Positions 34,876 to 43,715 of a DNA stretch of 64,000 nucleotides are shown piece after piece (position 1 is the stretch's first letter; each line of letters opens with the position of its first letter). Below the pieces are notes generated by a model, which saw nothing but the letters and a program-made list of their open reading frames with translations, was not told the origin of the DNA and made no database searches. The translations under genes and the position numbers were made by a program. Origin of the DNA: Aureispira sp. CCB-QB1 (GTDB taxonomy: Bacteria > Bacteroidota > Bacteroidia > Chitinophagales > Saprospiraceae); the NCBI RefSeq assembly GCF_000724545.1, contig NZ_JHBV01000031.1, positions 206,383-270,382 of the forward strand, given 5' to 3'.

Positions 34876-36780
34876 CTATTGCCAATCCCAAGCTGAGCCA
34901 TAGGCTCCTTGTGCATCGACATAGTCCAAGAAATTACTATAAAAAGTGTCGCTGGCTAAAGTCGCACTATCTCCAATAACAATTAACTTTTTCTTAGCTC
35001 TGGTCATGGCTACATTCATTCGGCGAGTATCTTTTAAAAAGCCGATTTCTCCCATATCGTTCGAGCGAACCATTGAAATATAAATAACGTCTCGTTCTTG
35101 TCCTTGAAAAGCATCAATTGTGTTAACTTCAATATCGGCATCAGGAAAATGATCAAAGTCTTTGACAATCGCATCTTGAATCGAAATAACTTGTTCTCGA
35201 TAGGGCGAAATAATGCCAATAGAAATCGGCTGGTTTCCTGTAATCACTAGCAGGTTGTCTAAATGCTGCCGCAAGACAAAGTACTCTTCTGGATTATAAT
35301 AACTCTGAGATTCGGGGTTGACTTTTTCTTCAAAACCACATCCTGCGGTATCTATAAATTCTAAGGGGGGACTGGGAGTACCATCCGAAAATTGTAGTTG
35401 CCAAGTAGCAACCGCATCGTCGGATTGCAATTGTCCATCATAAAATTGCTCATTAGAAAACCCCATAATGGTATTGTGCATTCTATATTGAGTATCTAAT
35501 AAATTGACAACGTCTAAACGTTGAACCCCTTTTTCTAGCAGCGTTACATTAAAGCCATTTTTAGCAGCAGCACTACTTTTGACAGTTGGAGGCAATTGAA
35601 ATGGATCGCCAGCAAAGACAACTTTGTTGGCTTTGCAGATTGGAATCCAAGTAGCAGGCTCTAAGGCTTGTGCTGCCTCGTCAATTATTACGGTATTAAA
35701 TGTCATTTTCTCGATGTGTCGCCCAACTGCCCCTACCAAGGTGCTACAAATGACGTCCGCTTCACGCAAGGTTTTGTCAATAATATAGTCTTCAAGCATC
35801 TTGGCTTGATACATTAAATCCTTGGCCTCTCTATAATTGTCTCGGCGATCTTGGCGTTCTTTGGCACCAAACTTTCGTTTAAATTTCTCCGCATCTCTTC
35901 GCATTTTAGCAGCTTCAATCTTCATTTTTTTGACCTCTTGTATTTCAGGAAGCCGTTGAAGAATACCTTCCATTGTGTGTTCTAAGAGGCTTTCATCAAC
36001 TCTAGAGATATTACCAATACGAACGACATTTAGCCCTACGCTGGCTAATTTTTCGGTTAACAAATCAGTAGCTGAATTAGAAGGGGCGCAAACTAAAATA
36101 GGCGACTCACGTTTGACCAACTGTTGAATGGCCGCAACTAAAGTGGTTGTTTTTCCTGTACCTGGAGGACCATGAATAATGGCAACATCTTCTGCTGCTA
36201 AGATCGTTTGCACGGCTGCATTTTGAGAAGCATTTAGTTTGGGTATTTCAAAGGGATGATGCTCTTTGTCAAAACGGGCTGGCTGTTTGCCTAATAAAAT
36301 CTCTCGCAATTCTGCTAGTCGATCATTCTTGGCTGCTTTTACTGTTTTAACAGCACGCTCCATTTCTTGATAACTGCGTTCATCAAAATTGAGTTGAATA
36401 CCAATTTTACCACCCAAAACCCAACGAGGCAATTGCGTCCCGTACAAAATAATTTTCATACGATTACCCTTGATAAAATAAATGACTCCTTTTTCCTCTA
36501 CATTATTATCCAGTACCTTTTCGGAAAAAATACTGACCACTTGTCCAGAGCGGAATTTATGCGCTTTGTCCAAGTGCTTGACTCGTTCTACAATAATAAA
36601 AGGATGTTCCCCTAAACTCCATCCTGAGCTTTCAACTTGTACAGGATACCAACAAGCACCTTTTTGAATACGTTGCTGGATGCTCAATTCTCGGAGCAGT
36701 TGGTCAAATTGACGGCTTTCCTCTTCTTTTTCTTGTTGTAATAATTGGAGTAAATGATCTAATTCTTCTTGCGTTGTCAT
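34876..36780 (-). CDS. SF1B DNA/RNA helicase, Upf1/IGHMBP2-like
   Basis: A 634-residue ATPase of helicase superfamily 1B. After an N-terminal coiled region and a beta-rich RNA/DNA-binding domain like that of Upf1/SMUBP-2 (about residues 40-135), the RecA-like core shows motif I GPPGTGKT (204-211), motif Ia VCAPSNSATDLL, motif II VIIDEAAQALEP, motif III GDPFQLPPTV, motif IV/V IGIISPYREQV and TIDAFQGQERDVI, and motif VI VAMTRAKKKLIV. Bacterial relatives are annotated as IGHMBP2-family helicases. The biological target is not known. No neighbour suggests a defence or repair operon. Confidence 0.93.
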   Translation of the reverse strand: MTTQEELDHLLQLLQQEKEEESRQFDQLLRELSIQQRIQKGACWYPVQVESSGWSLGEHPFIIVERVKHLDKAHKFRSGQVVSIFSEKVLDNNVEEKGVIYFIKGNRMKIILYGTQLPRWVLGGKIGIQLNFDERSYQEMERAVKTVKAAKNDRLAELREILLGKQPARFDKEHHPFEIPKLNASQNAAVQTILAAEDVAIIHGPPGTGKTTTLVAAIQQLVKRESPILVCAPSNSATDLLTEKLASVGLNVVRIGNISRVDESLLEHTMEGILQRLPEIQEVKKMKIEAAKMRRDAEKFKRKFGAKERQDRRDNYREAKDLMYQAKMLEDYIIDKTLREADVICSTLVGAVGRHIEKMTFNTVIIDEAAQALEPATWIPICKANKVVFAGDPFQLPPTVKSSAAAKNGFNVTLLEKGVQRLDVVNLLDTQYRMHNTIMGFSNEQFYDGQLQSDDAVATWQLQFSDGTPSPPLEFIDTAGCGFEEKVNPESQSYYNPEEYFVLRQHLDNLLVITGNQPISIGIISPYREQVISIQDAIVKDFDHFPDADIEVNTIDAFQGQERDVIYISMVRSNDMGEIGFLKDTRRMNVAMTRAKKKLIVIGDSATLASDTFYSNFLDYVDAQGAYGSAWDWQ

Positions 36781-37456
36781 AAGATGGTAACGATGCTCTA
36801 AAATATAGAGTTTGGTAATAAATCTTTGATATCTAAAAAGCCGAAGTTAAAGAGAAAAGTAGACTTATTGTGCTTGAATAGCTTATTGATTTTTTAGTTT
36901 TTGGCTTGTAAGGGGGGAAGAGGATCAGTTTTAGTTATTAAGAAATATAAAAAACTAGCTTGATAAGTACTTAAAGGGCAAAATAATACAAGAACTTTTG
37001 AGAGCAGGTGTTTAAATCCTCGAGGGGAGATGATTGGACCTTGTTTGTAAATACACAGGTATTTTACAAGTAAATTCAGGATACCTCAACAAATAGTGAA
37101 ATTAAGCTGTTAGGTTTTATAGATTCTTTTTTATGAAAGAGTATATTGTGGTCTATTTGCAAATGATAAGAATGATTATGAACTCTATTATTATAGAATC
37201 TCTGTTTTGTGATAATTGTTCGCCTACAAAATTGAATGCCACATTAAATCAAGAAAAATAAATATAAACAGAGATTAACATACAGAGACGTAAATAAGAG
37301 TTTTATAATAGAAAATAAGCATTTTTCTTAGAAAAGTGCAAGTTTTGTTGCAACTTAACAAGTTGATAGGTGGATTGTAATTTATTACATGTATAGAGGC
37401 AAGAAATCTATCCACAAATGAAATAAGAAGTTTTATCTAACGAAAATACTAGAACA
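36781..37456. other. Intergenic region between divergent helicase and MlaE-like genes, 676 bp
   Basis: AT-rich with no recognisable RNA gene or repeat element. A 42-codon frame beginning near 37133 is too weak to call. I find no promoter matching both consensus boxes, although the length and divergent flanks make this a natural place for two promoters. Confidence 0.35.
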
Positions 37457-38194
37457 TTGAATTTGTTTTTCCATTTTGGTCGTTATATACTATTTATCAA
37501 GAATATGTTTTCTCGACCAGAGAAAGTATCCATGTATTGGAAAGAGACGACCCGACAGATGATCGATATCGGAATTGGGTCATTGGTTATTGTTGGTTTG
37601 GTTTCCGTTTTTATTGGCGCTGTAACAGCCATACAGTTTGCTTATCAATTAGGCGGTTCTTCGATTCCTAAATATTACATTGGTTATATTGTGCGGGATA
37701 TCATGATTATCGAATTAGCACCAACATTTACCTGTTTAGCATTGGCGGGAAAAGTCGGTTCTAATATTGCCGCCGAGTTAGGAGGGATGCGCCAAAAAGA
37801 GCAAATTGATGCGCTAGAAGTTATGGGAGTAGATACAACTGCTTATTTGGTCATGCCTAAAATAATAGCTGCGGTTACAGTGATTCCAATGTTGGTGGTA
37901 TTGTCTGCTTTTATGGGAATGGCTGGAGGTTATGTGGCGTGTACGGTTGGTAATTTAGTATCAGAAGCTGAATTTATGCAGGGGTTAAGAGCATTCTTTG
38001 ATCCGTATAATATTTGGATGATGGAAATCAAGGCATTGGTTTTTGCCTTTTTATTAACCTCTATCTCTTGTTATCAAGGTTTCTTTGTAACAGGCGGTAG
38101 TATTGAGCTAGGGCGAGCAAGTACCAGTGCCGTAGTAATTAGTAATATTCTAATTCTATTGGCAGATTATGTCTTGGCATTGCTCTTAACTTAA
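37457..38194 (+). CDS. MlaE-family ABC transporter permease
   Basis: The permease of a lipid-transporting ABC system of the Mla/MCE type, which moves phospholipids between the two membranes. The 245-residue protein begins at TTG 37457. I keep this start because FHFGRYILFIK is the amphipathic interface helix conserved at the N-terminus of this family. Other family features are VSVFIGAVTAIQFAYQL, ELAPTFTCLALAGKVGSNIAAELG in two parts (the coupling helix region) and the C-terminal GFFVTGGSIELGRASTSAVV. It is followed after 34 bp by the ATPase gene. No MCE-domain (MlaD) gene is in the window. Confidence 0.92.
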   Translation: MNLFFHFGRYILFIKNMFSRPEKVSMYWKETTRQMIDIGIGSLVIVGLVSVFIGAVTAIQFAYQLGGSSIPKYYIGYIVRDIMIIELAPTFTCLALAGKVGSNIAAELGGMRQKEQIDALEVMGVDTTAYLVMPKIIAAVTVIPMLVVLSAFMGMAGGYVACTVGNLVSEAEFMQGLRAFFDPYNIWMMEIKALVFAFLLTSISCYQGFFVTGGSIELGRASTSAVVISNILILLADYVLALLLT

Positions 38195-38228
38195 TCATTA
38201 AAATAGGTTTAAAATTTAGATATTTAGC

Positions 38229-38996
38229 ATGATTCGTATTGAAGATATTAAAAAGCAATTTGGTGACCAGAAGGTTTTGAAGGGAGTCTCTACTGTATTT
38301 GAGCATGGTAAAACCAATTTGATTATAGGTAAATCGGGTGCAGGAAAAACTGTTATGCTCAAAATTTTGGTGGGATTGATCCAGCCAACCTCTGGAACCG
38401 TTTGGTATGGAGATACTAATTTTACGGCACTAACAACCAAACAAAGAAAGGCAATTCGGACAGAAATGGGAATGCTTTTTCAAGGATCTGCTTTGTTTGA
38501 CTCTATGACTGTAGAAGAAAACGTGCGCTTCCCATTGGATATGTTTACTAAGTTGACTAAAAAAGAAAAACAAAAAAAAGTAGATCAAACGCTTGAACGG
38601 GTAGAGTTAAAAGGAAGTAATAATAAATATCCTTCGGAGGTAAGTGGTGGAATGCAGAAGCGTGTTGGTATCGCCCGTGCAATTATATTAGACCCTAAGT
38701 ATTTGTTCTGTGATGAACCTAACTCTGGTCTAGACCCTACAACCTCAATGAAAATAGATGAACTAATTCGCAATATTACCAAAGAAAACAAAATTACAAC
38801 TGTGATCAATACACATGATATGAATTCGGTGATGGAAATAGGAGACAATATTAACCTACTGCATCTAGGAGAATTAGCATGGGTAGGAACTCGGCACGAA
38901 GTGATGACGAGCGAAAATGAATTATTGCAAGATTTTATATTTGCTTCGCCATTTTTACAGCGATTACGAGATGCTGCCACCAATAAGAATGCATAA
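38229..38996 (+). CDS. MlaF-like ABC transporter ATPase
   Basis: The 255-residue ATP-binding subunit that pairs with the permease just upstream. Walker A is IIGKSGAGKT, the Q loop MLFQGSALFDSM, the ABC signature VSGGMQKRVGIARA, Walker B YLFCDEPNSGLDP and the switch histidine is in NTHDM. The sequence GKSGAGKTVMLKIL and the DEPNSGLDP form are characteristic of the MlaF/Ttg2A branch. It is co-oriented with the permease at 34-bp spacing, so the two are surely an operon. A probable terminator follows at 39078. Confidence 0.95.
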   Translation: MIRIEDIKKQFGDQKVLKGVSTVFEHGKTNLIIGKSGAGKTVMLKILVGLIQPTSGTVWYGDTNFTALTTKQRKAIRTEMGMLFQGSALFDSMTVEENVRFPLDMFTKLTKKEKQKKVDQTLERVELKGSNNKYPSEVSGGMQKRVGIARAIILDPKYLFCDEPNSGLDPTTSMKIDELIRNITKENKITTVINTHDMNSVMEIGDNINLLHLGELAWVGTRHEVMTSENELLQDFIFASPFLQRLRDAATNKNA

Positions 38997-39077
38997 TTAA
39001 AAAAGGCATACCTTAGCTTCTAAAAGGCTTTTAAAGCTTATTTTTTGTATTGTTTCAAGTGTTTTTTTCAAAACGAT

Positions 39078-39112
39078 ACCTTTTTCCATTTTGGAAAAGG
39101 TTGTTCTTTTTT
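39078..39112 (+). terminator. Probable terminator after the MlaEF operon
   Basis: ACCTTTTTCC (39078-39087) pairs with GGAAAAGGT (39093-39101) with one bulged T, followed by TGTTCTTTTTTGG. It is the only such structure in the gap. Confidence 0.5.
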
Positions 39113-39230
39113 GGGGTTTTGTTGGAAATTTGTAATCTATAATATGTTGATTTTTAGAATTTTGTGCTTTGGGAATGATTTTTTCTTTATTAGAGATAAA
39201 TCCCCTGTATATTACTAAATATCCCTTACA

Positions 39231-39614
39231 ATGAATACAAAATTTCGGATACTCGTTATATTCTCTCTTGTATTGTCTGTTGTTTTTTCAACAACAAAAA
39301 TCTACGCCAATACTCCAACGACAACGCCAACTACCTCTGTTTCAGAGGATAAAACAACGCTTCGTTTTATTGTTTATTATAGTGGTGATCTATCTCCCGT
39401 ATTAAATGACAAAGATAGCTACATGAAGACCTTTATGGATGTGTATAATCTAACATTAATTAGCACATTCAAAATAGATGAGACCAACAGTGGTTTTACC
39501 TTGGAGGCAAAAGAAGCACTTGATTTTCCAACCGAAGTCGCTAGAGAAATCTCATTGATTACAAATGTTTTGATGGTAGAAGTAACACGTGTTCCTACCA
39601 CAAGAGAAAGTTAA
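39231..39614 (+). CDS. Small secreted hypothetical protein
   Basis: A 127-residue protein with a signal peptide (hydrophobic core about residues 8-20, likely cleaved after KIYA), followed by a Thr/Pro-rich stretch and a short mixed domain: TLRFIVYYSGDLSPV, then a helix and ISLITNVLMVEVTRVP. I recognise no family. It is the first of several small exported proteins between 39.2 and 41.5 kb. After its stop lies a perfect 8-bp hairpin TAGAATGC/GCATTCTA (39699-39717) without a T run. Confidence 0.55.
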   Translation: MNTKFRILVIFSLVLSVVFSTTKIYANTPTTTPTTSVSEDKTTLRFIVYYSGDLSPVLNDKDSYMKTFMDVYNLTLISTFKIDETNSGFTLEAKEALDFPTEVAREISLITNVLMVEVTRVPTTRES

Positions 39615-39894
39615 TCTTTGACCCATTATCGACAATAGCATACTTAATTTCTCGAAAATACTTCTTTTCTAGAGGTAATACTAGATGCTTTTTTTTCATA
39701 GAATGCCATGCATTCTATCTAATTCATTTCTCTATTTAGACAGACACTAAAAATTATTCGTCTGTAGGTAATCCAAAGCAATCGTATCATCAAAATTGGC
39801 AAAAATCAAAAGTAGAGTGTTTTAGTATGAGAACTTTTGGACGATGACTTCTTTCTAGTAGATAGGATGTAAATGACCTCCAAAAATAAAAGCA

Positions 39895-40404
39895 ATGAAA
39901 TACTATTTACCAACCTCCCTTTTTTTTCTGTGTATTCTATTTTTTTATAGCTGTGATTCTACGCCTCCGACTAATCCAAATCCTAAGGAGCTAGGAGTAG
40001 TATTTCCAGATGCGTCGTATACTAGCGTTATTGCTTACCATTTTGAAGATTTGGAAGGCAATCCAATTATTAGCAAAGAGGGAATACTAAACCCTACCAT
40101 CAAAAAAGAAAAGGTATTGTCTGAGGAAGAAATTCAAGTTTTTCTAAAGACAATTAATGATCCTAAAACTTATGGCGGGCTTTATACAAGGTGTTTTAAA
40201 CCGAGATTAGGGCTTGTGTTTTACAACGAAGATAAAGCAGTTGCTCATATTAGTATCTGTTTTGAATGCTCTCAGCAGATGGCTTTTCCTCAAATAAAAG
40301 CTTATGCCAAAGCTCCTCAAGGAGAACATGGTTATAGTGAAGCTGGCTTTCGGAAGTTAACTAGTTTTTGCCATGAATTGGGCTTTGGTCAATGTGGAGA
40401 ATAA
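39895..40404 (+). CDS. Hypothetical lipoprotein
   Basis: The 169-residue product has a lipoprotein signal peptide ending FFYSCDS (modified cysteine about residue 20). The mature domain is mixed alpha/beta with three more cysteines (RCFKP, SICFECSQQ) and ends FCHELGFGQCGE. Paired cysteines suggest disulfides. No family is recognised, and there is no obvious partner. It lies 280 bp from the previous gene. Confidence 0.6.
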   Translation: MKYYLPTSLFFLCILFFYSCDSTPPTNPNPKELGVVFPDASYTSVIAYHFEDLEGNPIISKEGILNPTIKKEKVLSEEEIQVFLKTINDPKTYGGLYTRCFKPRLGLVFYNEDKAVAHISICFECSQQMAFPQIKAYAKAPQGEHGYSEAGFRKLTSFCHELGFGQCGE

Positions 40405-40544
40405 AGAATGGTTATTCTTTACTCCTTGAAAATTAGTTTACTTATAGGTCTATTCTTATAACTTCCCTTTCTCTTTTTCGTATAAATGTCTGCCAAATTG
40501 ACTTCTACAATATACCTGACAGTAGGAAACAAAATTTATAATGG

Positions 40545-40964
40545 ATGAAGGACTTTTTTTACACCATATTTCTAATCTGTATATCGATAACCTCTGTACA
40601 GGCGCAAAATACAAGCTACAAAAGCTACGAAAACACCCTTGACTCTTTTGCCAAAGCATCGGTAAACAATCTTAGCTTTCAAAATGGGATTTATATTTTT
40701 ATAGAAAAGCCAGAAAGTGATGAAGATGCTTTATACAAAGGGTTTAGAGTGACACATACTGATGGGGAATACAATGGAGGGTGGGAGATATTAGCTGCAA
40801 AAGATATTGTAATCAAAGAGAAAATCCCATTGCATTTTAGAGCTGTTTTATATTTGTTTAAAAATAAACAATATATTGCATTGTATAAAGAGGATTCAAA
40901 CAACAAGTATTATTTTAGAATCTTTAAAGCTGTTTACTCCTCTCCGCGAAGTACTACCCCATAA
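40545..40964 (+). CDS. Small secreted hypothetical protein
   Basis: A 139-residue protein with a signal peptide cleaved after VQAQ (residues 1-21). The mature part has beta-like segments NGIYIFIEKPES, YNGGWEILAAKD and KYYFRIFKAVYS. I recognise no family. The next gene starts 22 bp downstream, so these two and the GNAT gene may be co-transcribed. Confidence 0.55.
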   Translation: MKDFFYTIFLICISITSVQAQNTSYKSYENTLDSFAKASVNNLSFQNGIYIFIEKPESDEDALYKGFRVTHTDGEYNGGWEILAAKDIVIKEKIPLHFRAVLYLFKNKQYIALYKEDSNNKYYFRIFKAVYSSPRSTTP

Positions 40965-40986
40965 CAACAGTTTAAATTTTAACAAT

Positions 40987-41499
40987 ATGCGCCACCAATT
41001 AATTCTATTGTTCTATGGACTTGTTATCATTAGCTCGCTGGTAGGAGCTTATATTTTTATTGGTTATCATACAACCAAACAAACTGATTTTACAACCAAA
41101 GAGGGAGTTGTACAAGGTGTCTTAATGATATCTAAGGACGAATATGGGGAAGATGTTGGCTTGCGTTTTAGGTTAGAGGATAGCGATGTAGAATATGTTC
41201 TGGCGGGGAAGCTTTTGGAAATTACGCACCCAGATATTCACCAGTTAAAAGAAGGAGATTCTATTCGGGTTTGGGTAAAAACAGTGGCAGCACAGAATTA
41301 CTTGGATAAATCTATGGCACATATGAATGCCATTTGGGGGATTCAACGTCTGACAGATGGGCTAATTTTATTGGCTTTGGAGGATGCTATTCATCAACGA
41401 AGTGGGCTGCAATATTTGGGTTTTGTCGTGCTATTTATTTTAACAGCGAGTGTTTTTTCTTTCTTTTTTTATCGAAAAGTCAAATTGCATAAAAAGTAA
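40987..41499 (+). CDS. Hypothetical protein with two membrane helices
   Basis: I start at ATG 40987 (MRHQLILLFYG), not at the upstream 40876, which would overlap the previous gene and lacks a sensible N-terminus. The 170-residue protein has a first membrane helix (about residues 5-25), an extracytoplasmic domain that is beta-rich and OB-like around VVQGVLMISKDEYGE and LKEGDSIRVWVKTVA, and a C-terminal membrane helix followed by a basic tail. This topology resembles small membrane-bound accessory proteins, but no function is known. Six bases separate it from the GNAT gene. Confidence 0.6.
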   Translation: MRHQLILLFYGLVIISSLVGAYIFIGYHTTKQTDFTTKEGVVQGVLMISKDEYGEDVGLRFRLEDSDVEYVLAGKLLEITHPDIHQLKEGDSIRVWVKTVAAQNYLDKSMAHMNAIWGIQRLTDGLILLALEDAIHQRSGLQYLGFVVLFILTASVFSFFFYRKVKLHKK

Positions 41500-41505
41500 C
41501 TAAGG

Positions 41506-42336
41506 ATGGAAATAAGAGATTTGAGTAACTGCTCATTAGAAGAAATTGTTTTTGCTATGTTGATGGCGTTTGAGGAGTATTTTTTAAAAATGCCTTCTGA
41601 TACAACTTATTGGAAACATCGCTATCAGGCGGCTAGAGTAGACTGGACGTGTTCTTTCGGGATGTTTGACCAAGGAGAGTTAATTGCTTTTATTATTAAC
41701 GGAATTGATGAAAGGGGGACTCATAGAGTGGCGTTTAATACAGGAACAGGGGTGATAAAAAAATACCGTGGTCAGAAAATAGTTGACCAACTGTATGCTT
41801 ATGCTTTTCCTATCTTGCAACAAAAAGGGGTAACTTGTTGTGCACTGGAAGTTATTCAAGAAAACAGCCGTGCCATTCGAGTGTATGAACGAATCGGCTT
41901 TTCGATTACAAAGGAGTACCTCTGTTTTACAGGAAAATTGGAGGTTTCAAATTATGAAACAACAATCCATAAAATTGATTTTGAAAAAATTACCAATCCA
42001 CAAGCTAATTGGTATGCTTGGGACAATTCCAATAGAGCAATACAATTGAGTTCAAAGGGCACTTATACCTGTTACGAGGTTTTTTCTTTGGCTAAAGAAA
42101 AAATTGGCTTTTTTGTTATCAATGAACAATCTGGAAATTTACCTCAATTTGAGATTTATAAAACGAATCAACAAGAGGATTGGCAACTTCTTTTTGATGG
42201 CATCGCTCAAGTAAGTAGAACAATTAGGACTATTAATATTGATGCTAAACGAACGGATATATTGCAAACCTTGCGTTACTTAGGCATGGAGAATAGCATT
42301 AACCAATATGAAATGGAGCTAAAAATGAAACCATAG
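41506..42336 (+). CDS. GNAT-family N-acetyltransferase with extra C-terminal domain
   Basis: GNAT enzymes transfer acetyl groups from acetyl-CoA to amines. In this 276-residue protein the GNAT domain covers about residues 1-145: motif A is GVIKKYRGQKIVDQLYAYAF (the acetyl-CoA-binding Rxx turn) and motif B is ENSRAIRVYERIGFSITKEY. The remaining 130 residues form a second domain without motif A, perhaps a degenerate GNAT repeat as in tandem GNAT proteins. The substrate cannot be deduced. It follows the membrane protein gene by 6 bp, so they are probably co-transcribed. A repeat element follows. Confidence 0.82.
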   Translation: MEIRDLSNCSLEEIVFAMLMAFEEYFLKMPSDTTYWKHRYQAARVDWTCSFGMFDQGELIAFIINGIDERGTHRVAFNTGTGVIKKYRGQKIVDQLYAYAFPILQQKGVTCCALEVIQENSRAIRVYERIGFSITKEYLCFTGKLEVSNYETTIHKIDFEKITNPQANWYAWDNSNRAIQLSSKGTYTCYEVFSLAKEKIGFFVINEQSGNLPQFEIYKTNQQEDWQLLFDGIAQVSRTIRTINIDAKRTDILQTLRYLGMENSINQYEMELKMKP

Positions 42337-42386
42337 TGATTGCTAGTAATAAAGAGAGAACCAGTATGGTATCTTATTGAAATCAT

Positions 42387-42459
42387 TACTCCGTTATAAA
42401 ATCGTAGTAGCACCGTAGGTAACTAAGCGAAGCGATCTCATAAAATAATCAACGGAGTA
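42387..42459. repeat. Dispersed TIR element, 73-bp copy
   Basis: Ends TACTCCGTT (42387-42395) and CAACGGAGTA (42450-42459), flanked by CATT and TTAT. It sits between the GNAT gene and the UDG-like gene, only 17 bp before the latter's ATG. It must be tolerated in the 5' leader, or contribute to it. Confidence 0.65.
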
Positions 42460-42475
42460 TTATGGAATAGTATGT

Positions 42476-43054
42476 ATGGAAAAAATATTAAAGGAAATAA
42501 AGGAGTGTGCTGTTTGTAAAGAATATTTAGACTTAGGACCTAATCCAGTAGTAGTAGCAAATCCAAAAAGTAAGATCTTAATAGTCGGACAAGCCCCTGG
42601 GAAAAGAGTGCATGAGTCAGGTATTCCGTGGGATGACCCTAGTGGAGTGCAATTGAGAAAGTGGATGGGAGTAGATGAAAGTGTGTTTTATGATGCAACC
42701 CGTATCGCTATTGTACCGATGGGGTTTTGTTATCCAGGAAAAGGAAAGACAGGAGATTTACCACCTAGACCAGAATGTGCCCCGTTATGGCATCAGGCAC
42801 TATTAGAGCAAATGCCATCTGTAGAGTTGACCTTGTTAATTGGACAGTATGCGCAGAAATATTATTTGGGAAATGCAAAAAAGAAAAATTTAACGGAAAC
42901 AGTGAAAAACTACAAGGCATACTTGCCAACTCAAATTCCGTTGCCGCATCCATCTCCTAGAAATCGATTTTGGTTGTCTAAAAATCCTTGGTTTCAAGAA
43001 TCTGTCGTTCCTGAATTACAAAAAAGAATAAGGATGCACCTTGACCAAGATTGA
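42476..43054 (+). CDS. Uracil-DNA glycosylase superfamily protein with Cys4 pattern
   Basis: A 192-residue DNA-repair protein of the UDG superfamily, which excises damaged bases such as uracil. Motif 1 is ILIVGQAPGKRVHESG with PWDDPSG, and motif 2 is LPHPSPRNRFW. Four cysteines, Cys11, Cys14, Cys85 and Cys101, have the CX2C-X70-CX15C spacing of the iron-sulfur family 4/5 enzymes. The motif 2 form resembles UNG (HPSP) rather than family 4 (HPAA). The subfamily is therefore uncertain. It starts a three-gene run with the SPFH and M23 genes (34-bp gap, then overlap). Confidence 0.85.
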   Translation: MEKILKEIKECAVCKEYLDLGPNPVVVANPKSKILIVGQAPGKRVHESGIPWDDPSGVQLRKWMGVDESVFYDATRIAIVPMGFCYPGKGKTGDLPPRPECAPLWHQALLEQMPSVELTLLIGQYAQKYYLGNAKKKNLTETVKNYKAYLPTQIPLPHPSPRNRFWLSKNPWFQESVVPELQKRIRMHLDQD

Positions 43055-43088
43055 TAGGTTCTAGACAAGTTTTATAATTTATTAACAA

Positions 43089-43715
43089 ATGATAGGATTA
43101 ATAATTGGAATCGTAAGCATTGTAACTTGGTTGATTTGGAGCAATGCTTTTTATCAAGTCAAAGAGGGATTTGCACTCATTCGTTGGGGAGTGGGAGGTG
43201 ATAAGGTTTATTTTAGAGGTAGTTTTTTTGCTTATCCTTTGGTGCATCGAGTGGAGAAAATTAATATCAAAGAACAACGAGTTTTGATTAGTTTGATTGG
43301 AGAACAAAGTGTTTTAACACAAGATAATATACGTGTCGAGCTTCAGTTAACATTTTTTGTACAAATTCAACATACGAATTGGGATGTATTACAGGTTGCT
43401 AGGACTTACGGAGGTACAGGGGCTGTCGAAAAGGAAACCTTGAAGCAAATATTTGAGCCGACATTTGTCCATGAAATTAAAACGTTAGTCAAACAATACA
43501 CTTATCAACGCTTGGATAGCACCCCTCAACAATTTTTAAAAGAGCTAAAGTATCAACTTGAAGTAGATTTTGGAGGATACCAACTCAATAGAATCCGAAT
43601 AGCAGCTCTAAAATACTTGCCTCTAGATGAATACGACATTGATCACAATGCCTTGGATGCAGAGGGATACAAAAATTTGAAAGAATGGTTAAACCAAAAC
43701 AAAAAAGCTTCTTAA
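43089..43715 (+). CDS. SPFH/band 7-like membrane protein
   Basis: A 208-residue protein with an N-terminal membrane helix (about residues 3-21) followed by a domain like SPFH/band 7: YQVKEGFALIRWGVGG, KINIKEQRVLISLIGEQSV and VLTQDNIRVELQLTFFVQIQ resemble the flotillin/stomatin start, and a helical stretch follows. It is short, ending soon after the SPFH domain, and lacks the long coiled coil of flotillins. Such proteins scaffold membrane microdomains. The 3' end overlaps the start of the M23 gene by 31 bp. Confidence 0.75.
   Translation: MIGLIIGIVSIVTWLIWSNAFYQVKEGFALIRWGVGGDKVYFRGSFFAYPLVHRVEKINIKEQRVLISLIGEQSVLTQDNIRVELQLTFFVQIQHTNWDVLQVARTYGGTGAVEKETLKQIFEPTFVHEIKTLVKQYTYQRLDSTPQQFLKELKYQLEVDFGGYQLNRIRIAALKYLPLDEYDIDHNALDAEGYKNLKEWLNQNKKAS

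Noticed and set aside
36990..37050. Stretch ending TTTAAATCCTCGAGGGGAG considered as a tRNA T-arm
   Set aside because: No acceptor stem, D-arm or anticodon arm could be assembled around it.
37133..37261. 42-codon open frame upstream of the MlaE-like gene
   Set aside because: Too short, with no signal peptide, conserved motif or promoter; chance frames of this size are common in AT-rich DNA.
39699..39717. Perfect hairpin TAGAATGC/GCATTCTA considered as a terminator
   Set aside because: No T run follows on either strand in the needed orientation, so it is recorded only as an inverted repeat.
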